Below, piece by piece: positions 7,482 through 16,151 of a DNA stretch of 51,625 bases. Within the stretch, counting starts at the first letter, position 1, and each line of letters starts with the position of its first letter. The DNA lies in NCBI GenBank assembly GCA_028290905.1, contig JAQGIW010000107.1, positions 1-51,625 of the forward strand, in the 5' to 3' direction. Origin of the DNA: Caulobacteraceae bacterium (GTDB lineage Bacteria > Pseudomonadota > Alphaproteobacteria > Caulobacterales > Caulobacteraceae). A model generated the notes under the pieces. It was not told where the DNA came from and did no database searches. It saw only the letters and a program-made list of their open reading frames with translations. The position numbers were made by a program, and so were the translations under genes.

Positions 7482-9191
7482 TCAGGGCGCGCAGCAGCCG
7501 ATCGCCACGCCTTCGCGTCGGGGATCGGCGCCGCCCTCCAGGCCGTTCGGCCGGGCGATGACGCCGTGCAGGCCGGAGTCTTCCACGCCCCGGCCCGTCT
7601 TCAGGACGACGCCGCGCGCGGCGAGCCCCTCCGCCACGCCGGGTGGGTACTTTTCGGGTTCGGAGATGAAGTTGTCGCCGATGGCCACCAGGTTCGGCAG
7701 GGTCACCGCCTGCTGCATGGTCAACTTCCAGTCGAGGACGCCAATGACGCCCTTGAGCACGAACGAGGGGATCTGCAGGCCGCCAGGCGAGCCGATGCCG
7801 GTGACGAACTTGCCGTCCTTGTCGAGGATGATGGTCGGCGACATCGACGAGCGGGGGCGCTTGCCCGGGGCGACTGCGTTGGCCGCCGGGGTCCCATCCT
7901 TGGTCTTGGGATCGAACGAGAAGTCGGTGAGCTGGTTGTTGATGAAGAAGCCGTCGACCATCCGGCCGTCGCCGAACAGGCTCTCCACGGTGGTGGTCAT
8001 GGCCACCACATTGCCCCAGCGGTCGACGACCACGAAGGACGAGGTGCCTCCCGGCTCCTTGGTGGCGTCGGGACCGTAGGTGGGCGCGCCCTTGGGGTGG
8101 CCGGGCTCGGGGGCCGGGCCGGCGCGGTCGCCGATCAGCTTGGCGCGCTCGGCGAGGTAGGCCGGGTCGAGCAGGCCATCCACCGGGACCCTCACGAAGG
8201 CCGGATCGGCCACATAGCGCAGGTCGTCGGCGTACATCAGCCGCTCGGCCTGGGCGAGCTCGAACCAGCCCTGCGGATCGGCAGGACCGTGGGCGGCGAT
8301 GTCGGTGTTCTGCAGGATGCCAAGCCCGATCAGAGTGGCGGTCCCTCCGGCGGGCGGCGGCGGGACGCAGACGGTCCACATGCGATAGGGACGACACAGG
8401 GCCGCGCTCCTGCGGGGCGCGTAGGCGGCCATGTCCGCGAGGGTCAGGGCCCCGGGCAGCGGCTCCTGGGCGAGGCGCGTCACGATGTCGGCGGCGATCT
8501 TGCCCTTGAGGAGCGCGTCGGGGCCTTCGGCGGCGATCTTGCGCAAGGTGGCCGCGTAGGCGGGGTTCTTCAGGCGCTCGCCCGCCTTCAGGGGTCCGCC
8601 GTCCGGGCCCTTGAAGTAGGCGATCACGTCCGGGGCCTTGTTCTGGGGCGCCGGATACTGAAGTTCCCCGATCAGGCGAGGCCCGACCACGAAGCCCTGC
8701 TCGGCCAGCTGCTCGGCGTCCCCGAACAGGGACGGCCAGGGCAACTTTCCGTGGTCCTTGTGCGCCAGGTAGAGCATCGCGATGGCGCCCGGCACGCCGG
8801 CCGAGCGGCCGGACAGCACCGCCTCGCCATAGGACATCGGCTTGCCGTCGGGGTGCAGGAACTGGTCGGGGGTGGCCGCGGCCGGGGCGGTCTCGCGACC
8901 GTCGTAGGCGGTGACCCGGTGCGTCTTGGAATCGTACCAGATGAGGAAGGCGCCGCCGCCAACGCCCGAACTCTGCGGCTCGACCAGGCCCAGGGTCGCC
9001 TGCACGGCCACGGCGGCGTCCAGGGCCGTGCCGCCGCGGCGCAGCACCGCCAGTCCCGCCTCGACGGCCGCCGGATTGGCCGCGGCCACCATCGCCTTGG
9101 GACCGGCGGAGGCGGCGGGTTGCGACCAGGCGACGCTTTCGATGGTGACGGCGAGGACAAGGGAGAGGACGAGCGGGACGACGAGCCGCAT
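7482..9191 (-). CDS. ggt: gamma-glutamyltransferase
   Basis: A 569-residue N-terminal-nucleophile hydrolase that cleaves or transfers gamma-glutamyl groups, for example from glutathione, in the periplasm. A signal peptide covers about residues 1-23 (hydrophobic run ending AWSQP). The large subunit has AANPAAVEAGLAVLRRGG and SGVGGGAFLIWY. Self-cleavage is expected before Thr383 in PGGTSSFVVVD, followed by small-subunit segments SMSPTIILDKDG and GSPGGLQIP. Length matches the family (~570). It is convergent with the phosphotransferase gene and divergent from the P1-peptidase homologue. Subunit boundaries are inferred from family alignment. Confidence 0.92.
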   Translation of the reverse strand: MRLVVPLVLSLVLAVTIESVAWSQPAASAGPKAMVAAANPAAVEAGLAVLRRGGTALDAAVAVQATLGLVEPQSSGVGGGAFLIWYDSKTHRVTAYDGRETAPAAATPDQFLHPDGKPMSYGEAVLSGRSAGVPGAIAMLYLAHKDHGKLPWPSLFGDAEQLAEQGFVVGPRLIGELQYPAPQNKAPDVIAYFKGPDGGPLKAGERLKNPAYAATLRKIAAEGPDALLKGKIAADIVTRLAQEPLPGALTLADMAAYAPRRSAALCRPYRMWTVCVPPPPAGGTATLIGLGILQNTDIAAHGPADPQGWFELAQAERLMYADDLRYVADPAFVRVPVDGLLDPAYLAERAKLIGDRAGPAPEPGHPKGAPTYGPDATKEPGGTSSFVVVDRWGNVVAMTTTVESLFGDGRMVDGFFINNQLTDFSFDPKTKDGTPAANAVAPGKRPRSSMSPTIILDKDGKFVTGIGSPGGLQIPSFVLKGVIGVLDWKLTMQQAVTLPNLVAIGDNFISEPEKYPPGVAEGLAARGVVLKTGRGVEDSGLHGVIARPNGLEGGADPRREGVAIGCCAP

Positions 9192-9284
9192 GACGACCCC
9201 CTTTATCTGGCGATGATCGAGCAGCGCTACCCTTAGAGGCCTTTGCCCACCGCGGGAACCGCGCCCGGCGCCTGCGCGAGCGCG

Positions 9285-10346
9285 ATGGACAAGTCGCTCG
9301 CCGCCGTGCCACCTCCGCCCATGAGCGACGGACGGGGCGCCCGCAATCTGATCACCGATGTGCCGGGGCTACGGGTCGGCCAGGCGACCGACGACCGGGC
9401 GCGCAGCGGCGTGACGGTCATCCTCCCGGACGACCGCGCCGTCTGCGCGGTGGATGTCCGGGGCGGCGGCCCCGGCACTCGCGAGACCGACGCCCTGGCG
9501 CCCGAGACCCTGGTGGAGGCGGTTGACGCGGTCGTGCTGTCCGGCGGCTCCGTCTACGGTCTTGCCGCCGCGGACGGAGTGGCGGCCTGGCTGGGCGCCC
9601 AGGGGCGAGGCTACGGCCTGGTGGTCGCCCCCGGCGTGCCGCGCTCACCGGTGGTCCCGGCGGCGATTCTGTACGATCTCGCCAACGGCGGCGACAAGGG
9701 CTGGGGGCTCGACCCGCCCTATCGCGGCCTGGGGATCGCGGCGGCCGAGGCGGCGGAGCTCACCTTCGCGCTCGGCTCCGTGGGCGCGGGAGCCGGCGCC
9801 ATGGCGGGAGCGCTGAAGGGCGGCACGGGATCGGCATCGGCGGTGACGCACGACGGATTCACGGTCGGGGCCGTGGCGGCGGCGAACAGCTTCGGTTCGG
9901 TGATCGCGCCGGGCGGCCGGGCATTCTGGGCGGCGCCCTATGAGATCGGCGGCGAATTCGGCGGCGTGCCGTTGGGCGACGCCCGAGCGGAACCTGACGA
10001 CTGGGGCCTGACCAAGCGCCACCCTCGTCTGGGCGCCAACACCACCCTCGCCTGCGTGGCTGTCGACGCCATTCTCACCCCCGCTCAGGCGCGGCGCGTC
10101 TCGATCATGGCCCAGGACGGTCTGGCGCGGGCGATCCGTCCCGTCCACGCCCCCTATGACGGGGACGTCGTGTTCGTCCTGGCCACCGGCCGCCGTCCGC
10201 TCGGCGAAGACCCGGTGTTCACCTTGACGCGTCTCGGCGCCCTCGCCGCCGACTGTCTGGCCCGCGCGGTGGCCCGCGGGGTCTATGAGGCGAGGCCCTG
10301 GTCCGGGACGGGTGCACGCGGCTGGCGTGACCTGCCGGCGGACTGA
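9285..10346 (+). CDS. P1 (S58/DmpA-like) family peptidase homologue
   Basis: A ~353-residue protein of the DmpA/L-aminopeptidase family, which self-cleaves to expose an N-terminal nucleophile. Conserved segments are NLITDVPGLRVGQA near the start, VVLSGGSVYGLAAADGV, KGGTGSASAVTHDGFTVGA, ANTTLACVAVDA and PVHAPYDGDVVFVLATG. In the last segment, where I would expect a Ser or Thr nucleophile, I read DGDVV (Val295), so activity should not be assumed. Start is uncertain: ATG 9285 and ATG 9321 (MSDGRGARNL) are both possible and neither has a good ribosome site. No signal peptide is evident. Confidence 0.83.
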   Translation: MDKSLAAVPPPPMSDGRGARNLITDVPGLRVGQATDDRARSGVTVILPDDRAVCAVDVRGGGPGTRETDALAPETLVEAVDAVVLSGGSVYGLAAADGVAAWLGAQGRGYGLVVAPGVPRSPVVPAAILYDLANGGDKGWGLDPPYRGLGIAAAEAAELTFALGSVGAGAGAMAGALKGGTGSASAVTHDGFTVGAVAAANSFGSVIAPGGRAFWAAPYEIGGEFGGVPLGDARAEPDDWGLTKRHPRLGANTTLACVAVDAILTPAQARRVSIMAQDGLARAIRPVHAPYDGDVVFVLATGRRPLGEDPVFTLTRLGALAADCLARAVARGVYEARPWSGTGARGWRDLPAD

Positions 10347-10431
10347 GCTCAATCGGCGCGGGGTCTGGACCGCCGCACTCACCGCAATTAGCCTTGCGAA
10401 TCGTGAACGTGGTTAGGGGGAACGGTCGTCG

Positions 10432-11430
10432 ATGGTCCGCTGGTTTTGCATCCTGGGGGCGGCCGCCCTCACCGCGGCGTCGGCGCCCGCCGCCGGCGCC
10501 GCGCCGATCTGCCAGATGCAGGAAGTCGGCGAACTGCCCATCCAGTTCGATCACGGACGGATGCTCGTCGAGGCGCAGATCGACGGACGCCCCGCCCGGA
10601 TGATTGTCGATACGGGCGCGACCAACACCCTGATCTTCCGCGCCAGCGCCATTGCCATGGGATTGCCGATCAGGCCCCTCGCCGGCGTGAAATTCTACGG
10701 CGCGGGCGGCGAGGCGGGTGCTGGCCAAGTGCGGATCGCAGACTTTCGCGTGGCCGGCTTCGTCGCGCACAACGACGATGTGCTGGTCAGCGGCAAGCAA
10801 CCCGTGGGCGCGGAGCAGGGCCTGCTCGGCGCGGATTTTCTGCTTCAGACCGACGTAGAACTCGACGTCGCGGGGGGCAAGATCCGCTGGTTCAAGCCCA
10901 AGGGCTGCGCCGGCGACACGGTCGTCTATTGGGGCAAGGCCTATTCGGCTGCGCGCATGGTGGGCTCCAGCGCCTTCAAGAAGATCGATGTCAGGGTGCA
11001 GGTGAACGGCGCGCCCGTACTCGCCGAGATGGACACCGGCGCCGGTCCCTCAATCCTCACGCCCGTGGCGGCGGCCAGGGCCGGCGTGACCCCGGTCTCG
11101 GAAGGCGTGGCGAGGGCAGGCGACATCCACGGGCTGGGCGCGCGGGCGATGCAGGCCTACATCGGCGTGTTCCAGAGCTTCAGCTTTGGTGACGAAACCA
11201 TCAAGAACGCCCAGCTGCGGATCGCCGACCTCTTCGCCGCCGACAAAGAGGTCAGGCTGGGCTCGCACATTCCCGAGGCCGCGATCGATGCGCCCGAGAT
11301 GTTGCTGGGGGTCGACTTCTTCCACTCGCACCGCGTCTACGTGTCCCTCGGCCAGCGGACGGTGTATGTTTCCTACATCGGCGGTCCGGTGTTCCAGACC
11401 ACGTCCAGGGCGTTGCCTGCGGCGCCCTGA
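10432..11430 (+). CDS. retropepsin-like aspartic protease, exported
   Basis: A 332-residue protein with two aspartic-protease half-sites. A signal peptide occupies about residues 1-23 (hydrophobic core ending APAAGAAP). The first active-site motif is IVDTGATNTLI (Asp60) and the second is EMDTGAGPSIL (Asp201), each preceded by a predicted strand, consistent with a duplicated retropepsin fold folded in one chain. Bacterial members of this group are periplasmic or membrane-linked peptidases of mostly unknown substrate. It lies 85 bases after the P1-peptidase homologue on the same strand. The ATG at 10432 follows GGGGGAACGGTCG. Confidence 0.85.
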   Translation: MVRWFCILGAAALTAASAPAAGAAPICQMQEVGELPIQFDHGRMLVEAQIDGRPARMIVDTGATNTLIFRASAIAMGLPIRPLAGVKFYGAGGEAGAGQVRIADFRVAGFVAHNDDVLVSGKQPVGAEQGLLGADFLLQTDVELDVAGGKIRWFKPKGCAGDTVVYWGKAYSAARMVGSSAFKKIDVRVQVNGAPVLAEMDTGAGPSILTPVAAARAGVTPVSEGVARAGDIHGLGARAMQAYIGVFQSFSFGDETIKNAQLRIADLFAADKEVRLGSHIPEAAIDAPEMLLGVDFFHSHRVYVSLGQRTVYVSYIGGPVFQTTSRALPAAP

Positions 11431-11440
11431 CGGGGACCGC

Positions 11441-11865
11441 TCAGTCCGCCGCGCCCAGCGCCTCCGCCCCCTCGCGGACGATCACCCATCCCTTGGAGAC
11501 CTGCCGCAGGCGCAGTTGGTAGTAGGCCAAAGCCGCCGGGAAGAGGCTGATCGGAAGGACGACGCTGGGCGGGGTCCGGCCAGTCGGCGACGATGGACAT
11601 CGCCGCGACTCCAATCCCGAAGAACGGCGCGAGAGGATGCAGCGGTGTTCGGAAGTACGTCCCGCGGCCCCCTCCGCCGGACGATCAGGATCGCGATCGA
11701 GATCCGCAGATAGTCCGACACATTGCCCGAGCGCAGGATCAACATCGCTTTCTCGCCCAGGCGGCAGGCCAGGGCCGGGAGACCGGCCGGCACCAGGGTC
11801 GGTGAGCAGGGAATGCTGCTTTGCATGAAGATATGAGCGCGCGCGGCTCCGGGAGCGGTCCGCAA
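11441..11865 (-). pseudogene. decayed C-terminal part of an APC-type amino-acid permease
   Basis: No intact gene covers this stretch, but three successive minus-strand frames join into one permease-like tail. Frame one (about 11865-11680) gives EKAMLILRSGNVSDYLRIS then IAILIVRRRG; frame two (about 11690-11588) gives TYFRTPLHPLAPFFGIG then VAAMSIVADW; frame three (about 11585-11441) gives SVVLPISLFPAALAYYQLRL and ends REGAEALGAAD before TGA. The RTPLHPLAP segment after RRR is typical of the cytoplasmic loop before the last helices of APC-family amino-acid transporters. At least two frameshifts and loss of the first ~300 residues mark it as a remnant. It lies next to the polysaccharide operon, on the same strand. 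Confidence 0.6.
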
Positions 11866-11878
11866 GGGTTCATCCGGC

Positions 11879-12682
11879 TCAGACGCACGCGAATTGCGCC
11901 GCCGGGGCCGGATAGTGGAAGAAGCCGTCCGCTCGCGGATAGACCGCCAGCTCGGCCTCGCCGCAGAATCCGCCCCACCATGAGAAGGAGGAGTTGGTAA
12001 GGACCAGCGAGCGGGCCGTCATCAGCTGGACCATGTCGTCCCAGGGGCCGGCGCCCACCGCGATCGTGATCTCCCGGCCGACGTCCCCGAGCATTCGCAG
12101 CGCCAGGCCCGGGTCGTCGGACACCAGGCAGACCTCGGCCGCCCGACCCAGCGTCGCCTCGATCCGGGCCAGAGCGGCCCGGACATAGAGCCCTCCCGGT
12201 GTGCGGCGGGCCCCCGGGCGGATCTCCTCCTTGTAGGTCCGGTAGTGGATCACGACGTCGCGACGCGGGATCGCGCCGGCGCGGCGGAACACTTCCTGGC
12301 GCGTCCGCGCCACGAACTCTTCGGGACGGGCGATGTACGCCTCGTTCTGCCAGTAGCCGTTGAAGTAGCGTCCCCGGGCGATCAGGGCGGCGAGCGCGCC
12401 CTCGTCCGCCGGCGGCGCGCCTTCGCTGACATAACCGGGAAACGGCGCGGCGCGCATCACGGCTGTGGTCGGGCGCGAGCCCAGCCAACCGCGATCGACG
12501 AGGCGGACGTTCTCCAGGCCAAGCGCCAGCGGCTCCAAGACGAAGCCATGGCCGTAGCGGCTGGACGCGAAGGCGGCGAGGTCGACCGCCACCGGCCCGC
12601 CGCTCAGTTGCGCCACCGAGTGGGCGAACGCCAGGCAGAACAGCTGATTGCCGATGCCGCCCTGCATCTTGACGGTCTTCAC
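11879..12682 (-). CDS. GT11-like (alpha-1,2-fucosyltransferase family) glycosyltransferase
   Basis: A 267-residue glycosyltransferase of the GT11 type, expected to add a sugar (GDP-fucose in known members) to a surface glycan. The N-terminal MQGGIGNQLFCLAFAHSV and the C-terminal TNSSFSWWGGFCGEAELAVYP are both hallmarks of the family. The usual donor-binding HxRRxD motif is replaced by HYRTYK (His146), so donor specificity is uncertain. Start is GTG 12682 (KTVKMQGG), overlapping the upstream TGA in a GTGA junction; GGGGA lies upstream. It is last in the operon 15613-11879. No membrane segment is seen. Confidence 0.82.
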   Translation of the reverse strand: MKTVKMQGGIGNQLFCLAFAHSVAQLSGGPVAVDLAAFASSRYGHGFVLEPLALGLENVRLVDRGWLGSRPTTAVMRAAPFPGYVSEGAPPADEGALAALIARGRYFNGYWQNEAYIARPEEFVARTRQEVFRRAGAIPRRDVVIHYRTYKEEIRPGARRTPGGLYVRAALARIEATLGRAAEVCLVSDDPGLALRMLGDVGREITIAVGAGPWDDMVQLMTARSLVLTNSSFSWWGGFCGEAELAVYPRADGFFHYPAPAAQFACV

Positions 12683-13497
12683 CGGCGCAATCCCCAGTAG
12701 GCGAGGCGTGCGGGGCCCGGCAGCGCCAGGGCGGCCGACCGCGCGACCAGGGACAGGGCGGACGCTCGGGGATCCACGCCCGGCACGGCGCGCCTGAGGC
12801 GATGGAGCGCCCGCTCCGAGGCGACATTGCTCAGGCCCGCCCGCCGACGGTGGAAGTCCTCGCCCAGCCGCGCGTGGACCAGGACCTGCGTCAGGTTGGC
12901 CAGCCGCTCCCCGCGCGCCAGCATGGCGAGCCACAGACCGTAGTCCTCCTTGCGCGGGATGTCGGGATAGCCTCCGGCGGCGAGGAAGGCGTCGCGGCGG
13001 AAGAAGGCGGTCATGTGGTTGATCGGATTGCGCCAGGCGGCCAGGCGCAGGATCGCCTCGTGCGTCGCCGGCGTGGTCCTGTGACGGGTTCGACCATCGG
13101 GCGCGAACTCCAGAATCGCGCCGCCGAACGCCGCCACCTCCGGATGCGATCTGGCATAGGCGACCTGGGTCGCGAAGCGATCGGGAAGGTTGAGGTCATC
13201 GGCGTCGAAGCGCGCCACATAGGGCGTCTTCACCGCCTTCATGGCGTGGTTGAGGTTGTGGTGCAGCCCCCGCGGCCCGGCGTTGACCGCCCTCCGGGCT
13301 CTCGACGTTTCAGCAGCGCCCTCCACAGCCGCGAGCAGCGGCGGCGGGAGGGGGCCGTCCTGGGCGATCACGATAGCGTCGGGGGCAAGGGTGGAGGTGG
13401 CGAGGCTCTGCATGGCCGCCGTGAAGGTGCTGGGGTCGTCGCGTCTCCAGACCGGCACCAGACAGGTGAAGGCGACGTCGGCCGGCGCGGCGCTCAA
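12679..13497 (-). CDS. family 2 glycosyltransferase
   Basis: A 272-residue GT-A fold glycosyltransferase. The nucleotide-sugar region starts FTCLVPVWRRDDP; the metal-binding DxD-type motif is RFDADDLNLPDRF near residue 97; the acceptor-side segment RKEDYGLWLAML follows near 180. It probably adds a sugar to a lipid-linked or surface polysaccharide unit on the cytoplasmic side. The start appears to be TTG at 13497, giving a 4-base TTGA overlap with the preceding glycosyltransferase stop; no ATG occurs before the conserved N-terminus. The downstream GT11 gene overlaps its stop by 4 bases. Confidence 0.86.
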   Translation of the reverse strand: MSAAPADVAFTCLVPVWRRDDPSTFTAAMQSLATSTLAPDAIVIAQDGPLPPPLLAAVEGAAETSRARRAVNAGPRGLHHNLNHAMKAVKTPYVARFDADDLNLPDRFATQVAYARSHPEVAAFGGAILEFAPDGRTRHRTTPATHEAILRLAAWRNPINHMTAFFRRDAFLAAGGYPDIPRKEDYGLWLAMLARGERLANLTQVLVHARLGEDFHRRRAGLSNVASERALHRLRRAVPGVDPRASALSLVARSAALALPGPARLAYWGLRR

Positions 13498-14258
13498 GCG
13501 AACCGCCGTCTCAGTCTCAAGGCCGCGGAGAAGGCCGCATGCTCGACCCGGGAGATGGCTGCCGGGCGCCGGGACGCCAGAAGCGCCAGCTCCTTGAGGG
13601 CCTCCCTTACGGGATCGATGCGAGCGGTGATCTGGCCGTCGTGGTGGCCGAGGGAGCCGACCCCGACGCCGGGCAGTCGGACCAGGCGCCCGGTCAGCAG
13701 CACGCGTCCGTAAAACTCCACGTCTGCCAGTTGCATGAGGGCGGGGTCGAACCGGGGGCCGGCGCGAAAGACGAAGGCTGCCGTGGGCCCGATCCAGTTG
13801 ACCAGCGGCAGGAGGCGTCGCGCCCCCGGAAGTCGCCCCGCGATCGGGGCGACCAGGGAGAATCGCGAGGGTCTGGCCACCCCGATCACATTCACCCCAG
13901 CCAGGGTCGCGGCTGCGCCGGTTCGGTCCAGGGCGTCGATGGCGCGCCGGAGATAGAGCGGATCGACGAGGAACTCGTCCTGGTGGATCAGCACGCGCAA
14001 AGGCGCCCGCGCCCTCTCGAGCCCCGCATTCCAGTTATCGACGGGATTGCCGGTTCTCGGTCCTTCGAGGAACTGGACGCCCGGCGTGAAAGGCGCCAGT
14101 GCGGCGACGAGATCGCGGATCGTGGAGGAGCGGGAATCGTCGGTGACGATGATCTCGACGCCCGCCTCGCGCTGGGCCGCCACGGAGGTCAGGCACCGCG
14201 CCGCGAGATCGGCCCGCTCATGGGTGGGAATGACGCAGCTGATCTCCGGCGCGGTCAT
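13494..14258 (-). CDS. family 2 glycosyltransferase
   Basis: A 254-residue GT2 enzyme. It opens MTAPEISCVIPTHERADLAA, followed by EIIVTDDSRSS and, near residue 90, the region VLIHQDEFLVD at the place of the usual DxD (here HQDEF). The C-terminal half is less conserved and ends in a basic stretch RLRRRFA. It most likely contributes another sugar to the same surface glycan as its neighbours. Its ATG overlaps the stop of the ligase-like gene (ATGA) and its own stop overlaps the next gene, so the operon is tightly coupled. Donor and acceptor cannot be told. Confidence 0.85.
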   Translation of the reverse strand: MTAPEISCVIPTHERADLAARCLTSVAAQREAGVEIIVTDDSRSSTIRDLVAALAPFTPGVQFLEGPRTGNPVDNWNAGLERARAPLRVLIHQDEFLVDPLYLRRAIDALDRTGAAATLAGVNVIGVARPSRFSLVAPIAGRLPGARRLLPLVNWIGPTAAFVFRAGPRFDPALMQLADVEFYGRVLLTGRLVRLPGVGVGSLGHHDGQITARIDPVREALKELALLASRRPAAISRVEHAAFSAALRLRRRFA

Positions 14259-15613
14259 GGGCCCGGCCGTCCCGGGGCTGCGAGCACGCCGCAGCAGAAG
14301 GCGAACAGCACCGCCAGGGTCTCGGTCCGCAGCGGGTAGTCCACCGCCGACTGGGCCATCAGCAGCGCGATGGCGGCGCTGGACGCCGGCGCGAGAGGAG
14401 GCCCCGAACGCCAGGCCCGGCAGGCGGCGGGAATGAACCAGACGAGGAACAGCGCCGGGAACGCGGCGCCCGCCCAGCCGGCTTCCAGCCACAGCTCCAG
14501 GTAGTCGTTGTGGGCGTGGTTGAAATAGGTGGGTCCGACCAGCGCCAGAGGTTCGACGGCTTCGAACACGCGGTCGAACGACCCGACCCCCGACCCAAAC
14601 GGCAGGAAGCCGCGCGCGGCGGCGATCACATGGGGCCACGCCTCGAAGCGGAAGTCGGCCGGGGCGTGGCTGTCGAACCTGCTCAGGATCGGGTCCAGAC
14701 CGAGCAGCGCCACAGCCAGGGCGGCCACGCCGATCGCCGCGGCGATCACCGCTACAGGCCAGCCGCCGAGACGCCCACCACCTCCCCGCCACGCCACCGC
14801 CAGGGAGGCAAGCGTCGCCGGCGCGGCCAGGATCAAGCCGGCTCGCGACCGGATGACCCCCAGGGCCACGATGGAGACGAGGATGAACGGCCACGCCATC
14901 CAGCCGGCGTGGCTATGGTCTGCGGCGCGGCTCGCCAGGGTCAGGGCGGCCGCCATGGGCAGCAGGGCGAGGAGAAAGCCGGCCTCGTGGTTGCGGTTGG
15001 CGAACAGGCCCACCAAAGAGCCGACATTGGTGGTCCCATAGGGATAGGCCGGCCCTCCGGCCGGCGTCGCGACCTGGGCGAGGCCCAGGGCGAGCCCCGC
15101 CGCGGCCAGCGCGATCCATAGGCAGACCAGGCGCCACCTCTCGTCCGCGCCGAGGCGCAGGGTCGCGATGAACACGGCGGCGGGTGGGATCAGCGCCAGG
15201 GCGGCCCGCCCGGTGTCGTCGGGCGACAGGCTGAGCGGAAGCCACGGCATTGGAATGCGCGCGAGCCGCAAGGCTTCCGCGCGCGGGGCCTGACCCGGCA
15301 GGGCCGTCCAGTAGCCGGGCGGCAGAGGGATCAACTGTACAAGGGGAACTGCGGCGATGGCGCCCAGCAGGGCTAGCGGGAACGCGGCGCCGTCCGTCCG
15401 CACGGTCTTGTCCAGCACCATTCCACGGAGCGAAACCGCGGCCAGCGGCAGGGCGCAGAGTTCCACCGCGGCCAGGCGTAGCGGGTTCTCCCGGCTTGCG
15501 CCGCCCAGGATCGCAGCGGCGCCGACCAGCAGCGCGGCGAGCGCGAAGCGAATGTCTGGGACGCCGATGCGCATCGGCGCATCCCCTCCACCAGCGGCTT
15601 GGCCTTCACCCAT
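14255..15613 (-). CDS. O-antigen ligase/polymerase-like membrane protein
   Basis: A ~452-residue polytopic inner-membrane protein with about ten to twelve hydrophobic helices, beginning IRFALAALLVGAAAILGG. A large periplasmic loop near residues 340-385 contains GSGVGSFDRVF and YFNHAHNDYLELWLE, the conserved pattern of the O-antigen ligase/Wzy superfamily (PF04932). Such proteins join or polymerise glycans on lipid carriers at the periplasmic face. It is first in the four-gene glycan operon. ATG 15613 has GGAGGGGG at good distance; ATG 15574 (MRIGVPDIRF) also has GGAGGGG, so the start is ambiguous. Whether it acts as ligase or polymerase is not decidable here. Confidence 0.86.
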   Translation of the reverse strand: MGEGQAAGGGDAPMRIGVPDIRFALAALLVGAAAILGGASRENPLRLAAVELCALPLAAVSLRGMVLDKTVRTDGAAFPLALLGAIAAVPLVQLIPLPPGYWTALPGQAPRAEALRLARIPMPWLPLSLSPDDTGRAALALIPPAAVFIATLRLGADERWRLVCLWIALAAAGLALGLAQVATPAGGPAYPYGTTNVGSLVGLFANRNHEAGFLLALLPMAAALTLASRAADHSHAGWMAWPFILVSIVALGVIRSRAGLILAAPATLASLAVAWRGGGGRLGGWPVAVIAAAIGVAALAVALLGLDPILSRFDSHAPADFRFEAWPHVIAAARGFLPFGSGVGSFDRVFEAVEPLALVGPTYFNHAHNDYLELWLEAGWAGAAFPALFLVWFIPAACRAWRSGPPLAPASSAAIALLMAQSAVDYPLRTETLAVLFAFCCGVLAAPGRPGP

Positions 15614-15778
15614 CGGCAACCCCCTCCGGCAAGCTTAACAGTACGAGAGCGGGACGCCAAACACCCTCCTGTGCCGGCCCGGCGGAACCTCCGCCGTCGC
15701 TCTCACGTTGATGGGGTACACCTACGCTTGGGGCGCCGTGCGATCCGCCCCGCCCAGGCGAGAGCATCGGAAGCGCTC

Positions 15779-16081
15779 ATGAGACCGTTAGCCACCGCCC
15801 TCGTGTTCGGCCTCCTGGCCGTGATCCTGACAGCCTGTGCGGCCGGCACGCCCGACGCCGGCCAGGCGGCCGCGGGCGGGCCTCTTTCCCAGCTGGTGCT
15901 GGGCTTCTGGCATGGCCTGATCGCTCCGATCACCCTGCTCATCGAGGTGATTCATCGCTATGCCCCCAGCGTCCTGAACCTGCCCTGGCGCATGTATGGA
16001 GGCAACGGCAGCGTCCCCTACGATATCGGCTTCTACTTCGGACTGGCGGGCGGACCGAGCTTCATCATCTGGCGCCGCTAA
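15779..16081 (+). CDS. small lipoprotein, conserved hypothetical
   Basis: A 100-residue protein with a lipoprotein signal: hydrophobic run LVFGLLAVILTAC with the lipobox cysteine at residue 20. The mature part carries a second hydrophobic segment (SQLVLGFWHGLIAPITLLIEV, split around residue 45) and ends in YDIGFYFGLAGGPSFIIWRR. The GFWHGLIAP and YDIGFYFGL elements recur in small bacterial membrane proteins of unknown function. It is divergent from the polysaccharide operon with 165 bases between. Likely anchored at the inner or outer membrane; role unknown. Confidence 0.72.
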   Translation: MRPLATALVFGLLAVILTACAAGTPDAGQAAAGGPLSQLVLGFWHGLIAPITLLIEVIHRYAPSVLNLPWRMYGGNGSVPYDIGFYFGLAGGPSFIIWRR

Positions 16082-16151
16082 AGCCTGGGCCACTCTTGGG
16101 AGACCGTGTTATCGTTCGGCGTCTCGCTCCACGCATCGACGCAGGCGGCTC

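Noticed and set aside
7270-9312. 680-residue open frame on the minus strand across gamma-glutamyltransferase
   Set aside because: It is an out-of-phase shadow of ggt: low complexity, Arg/Pro-rich, no domain, while the ggt frame carries every family motif.
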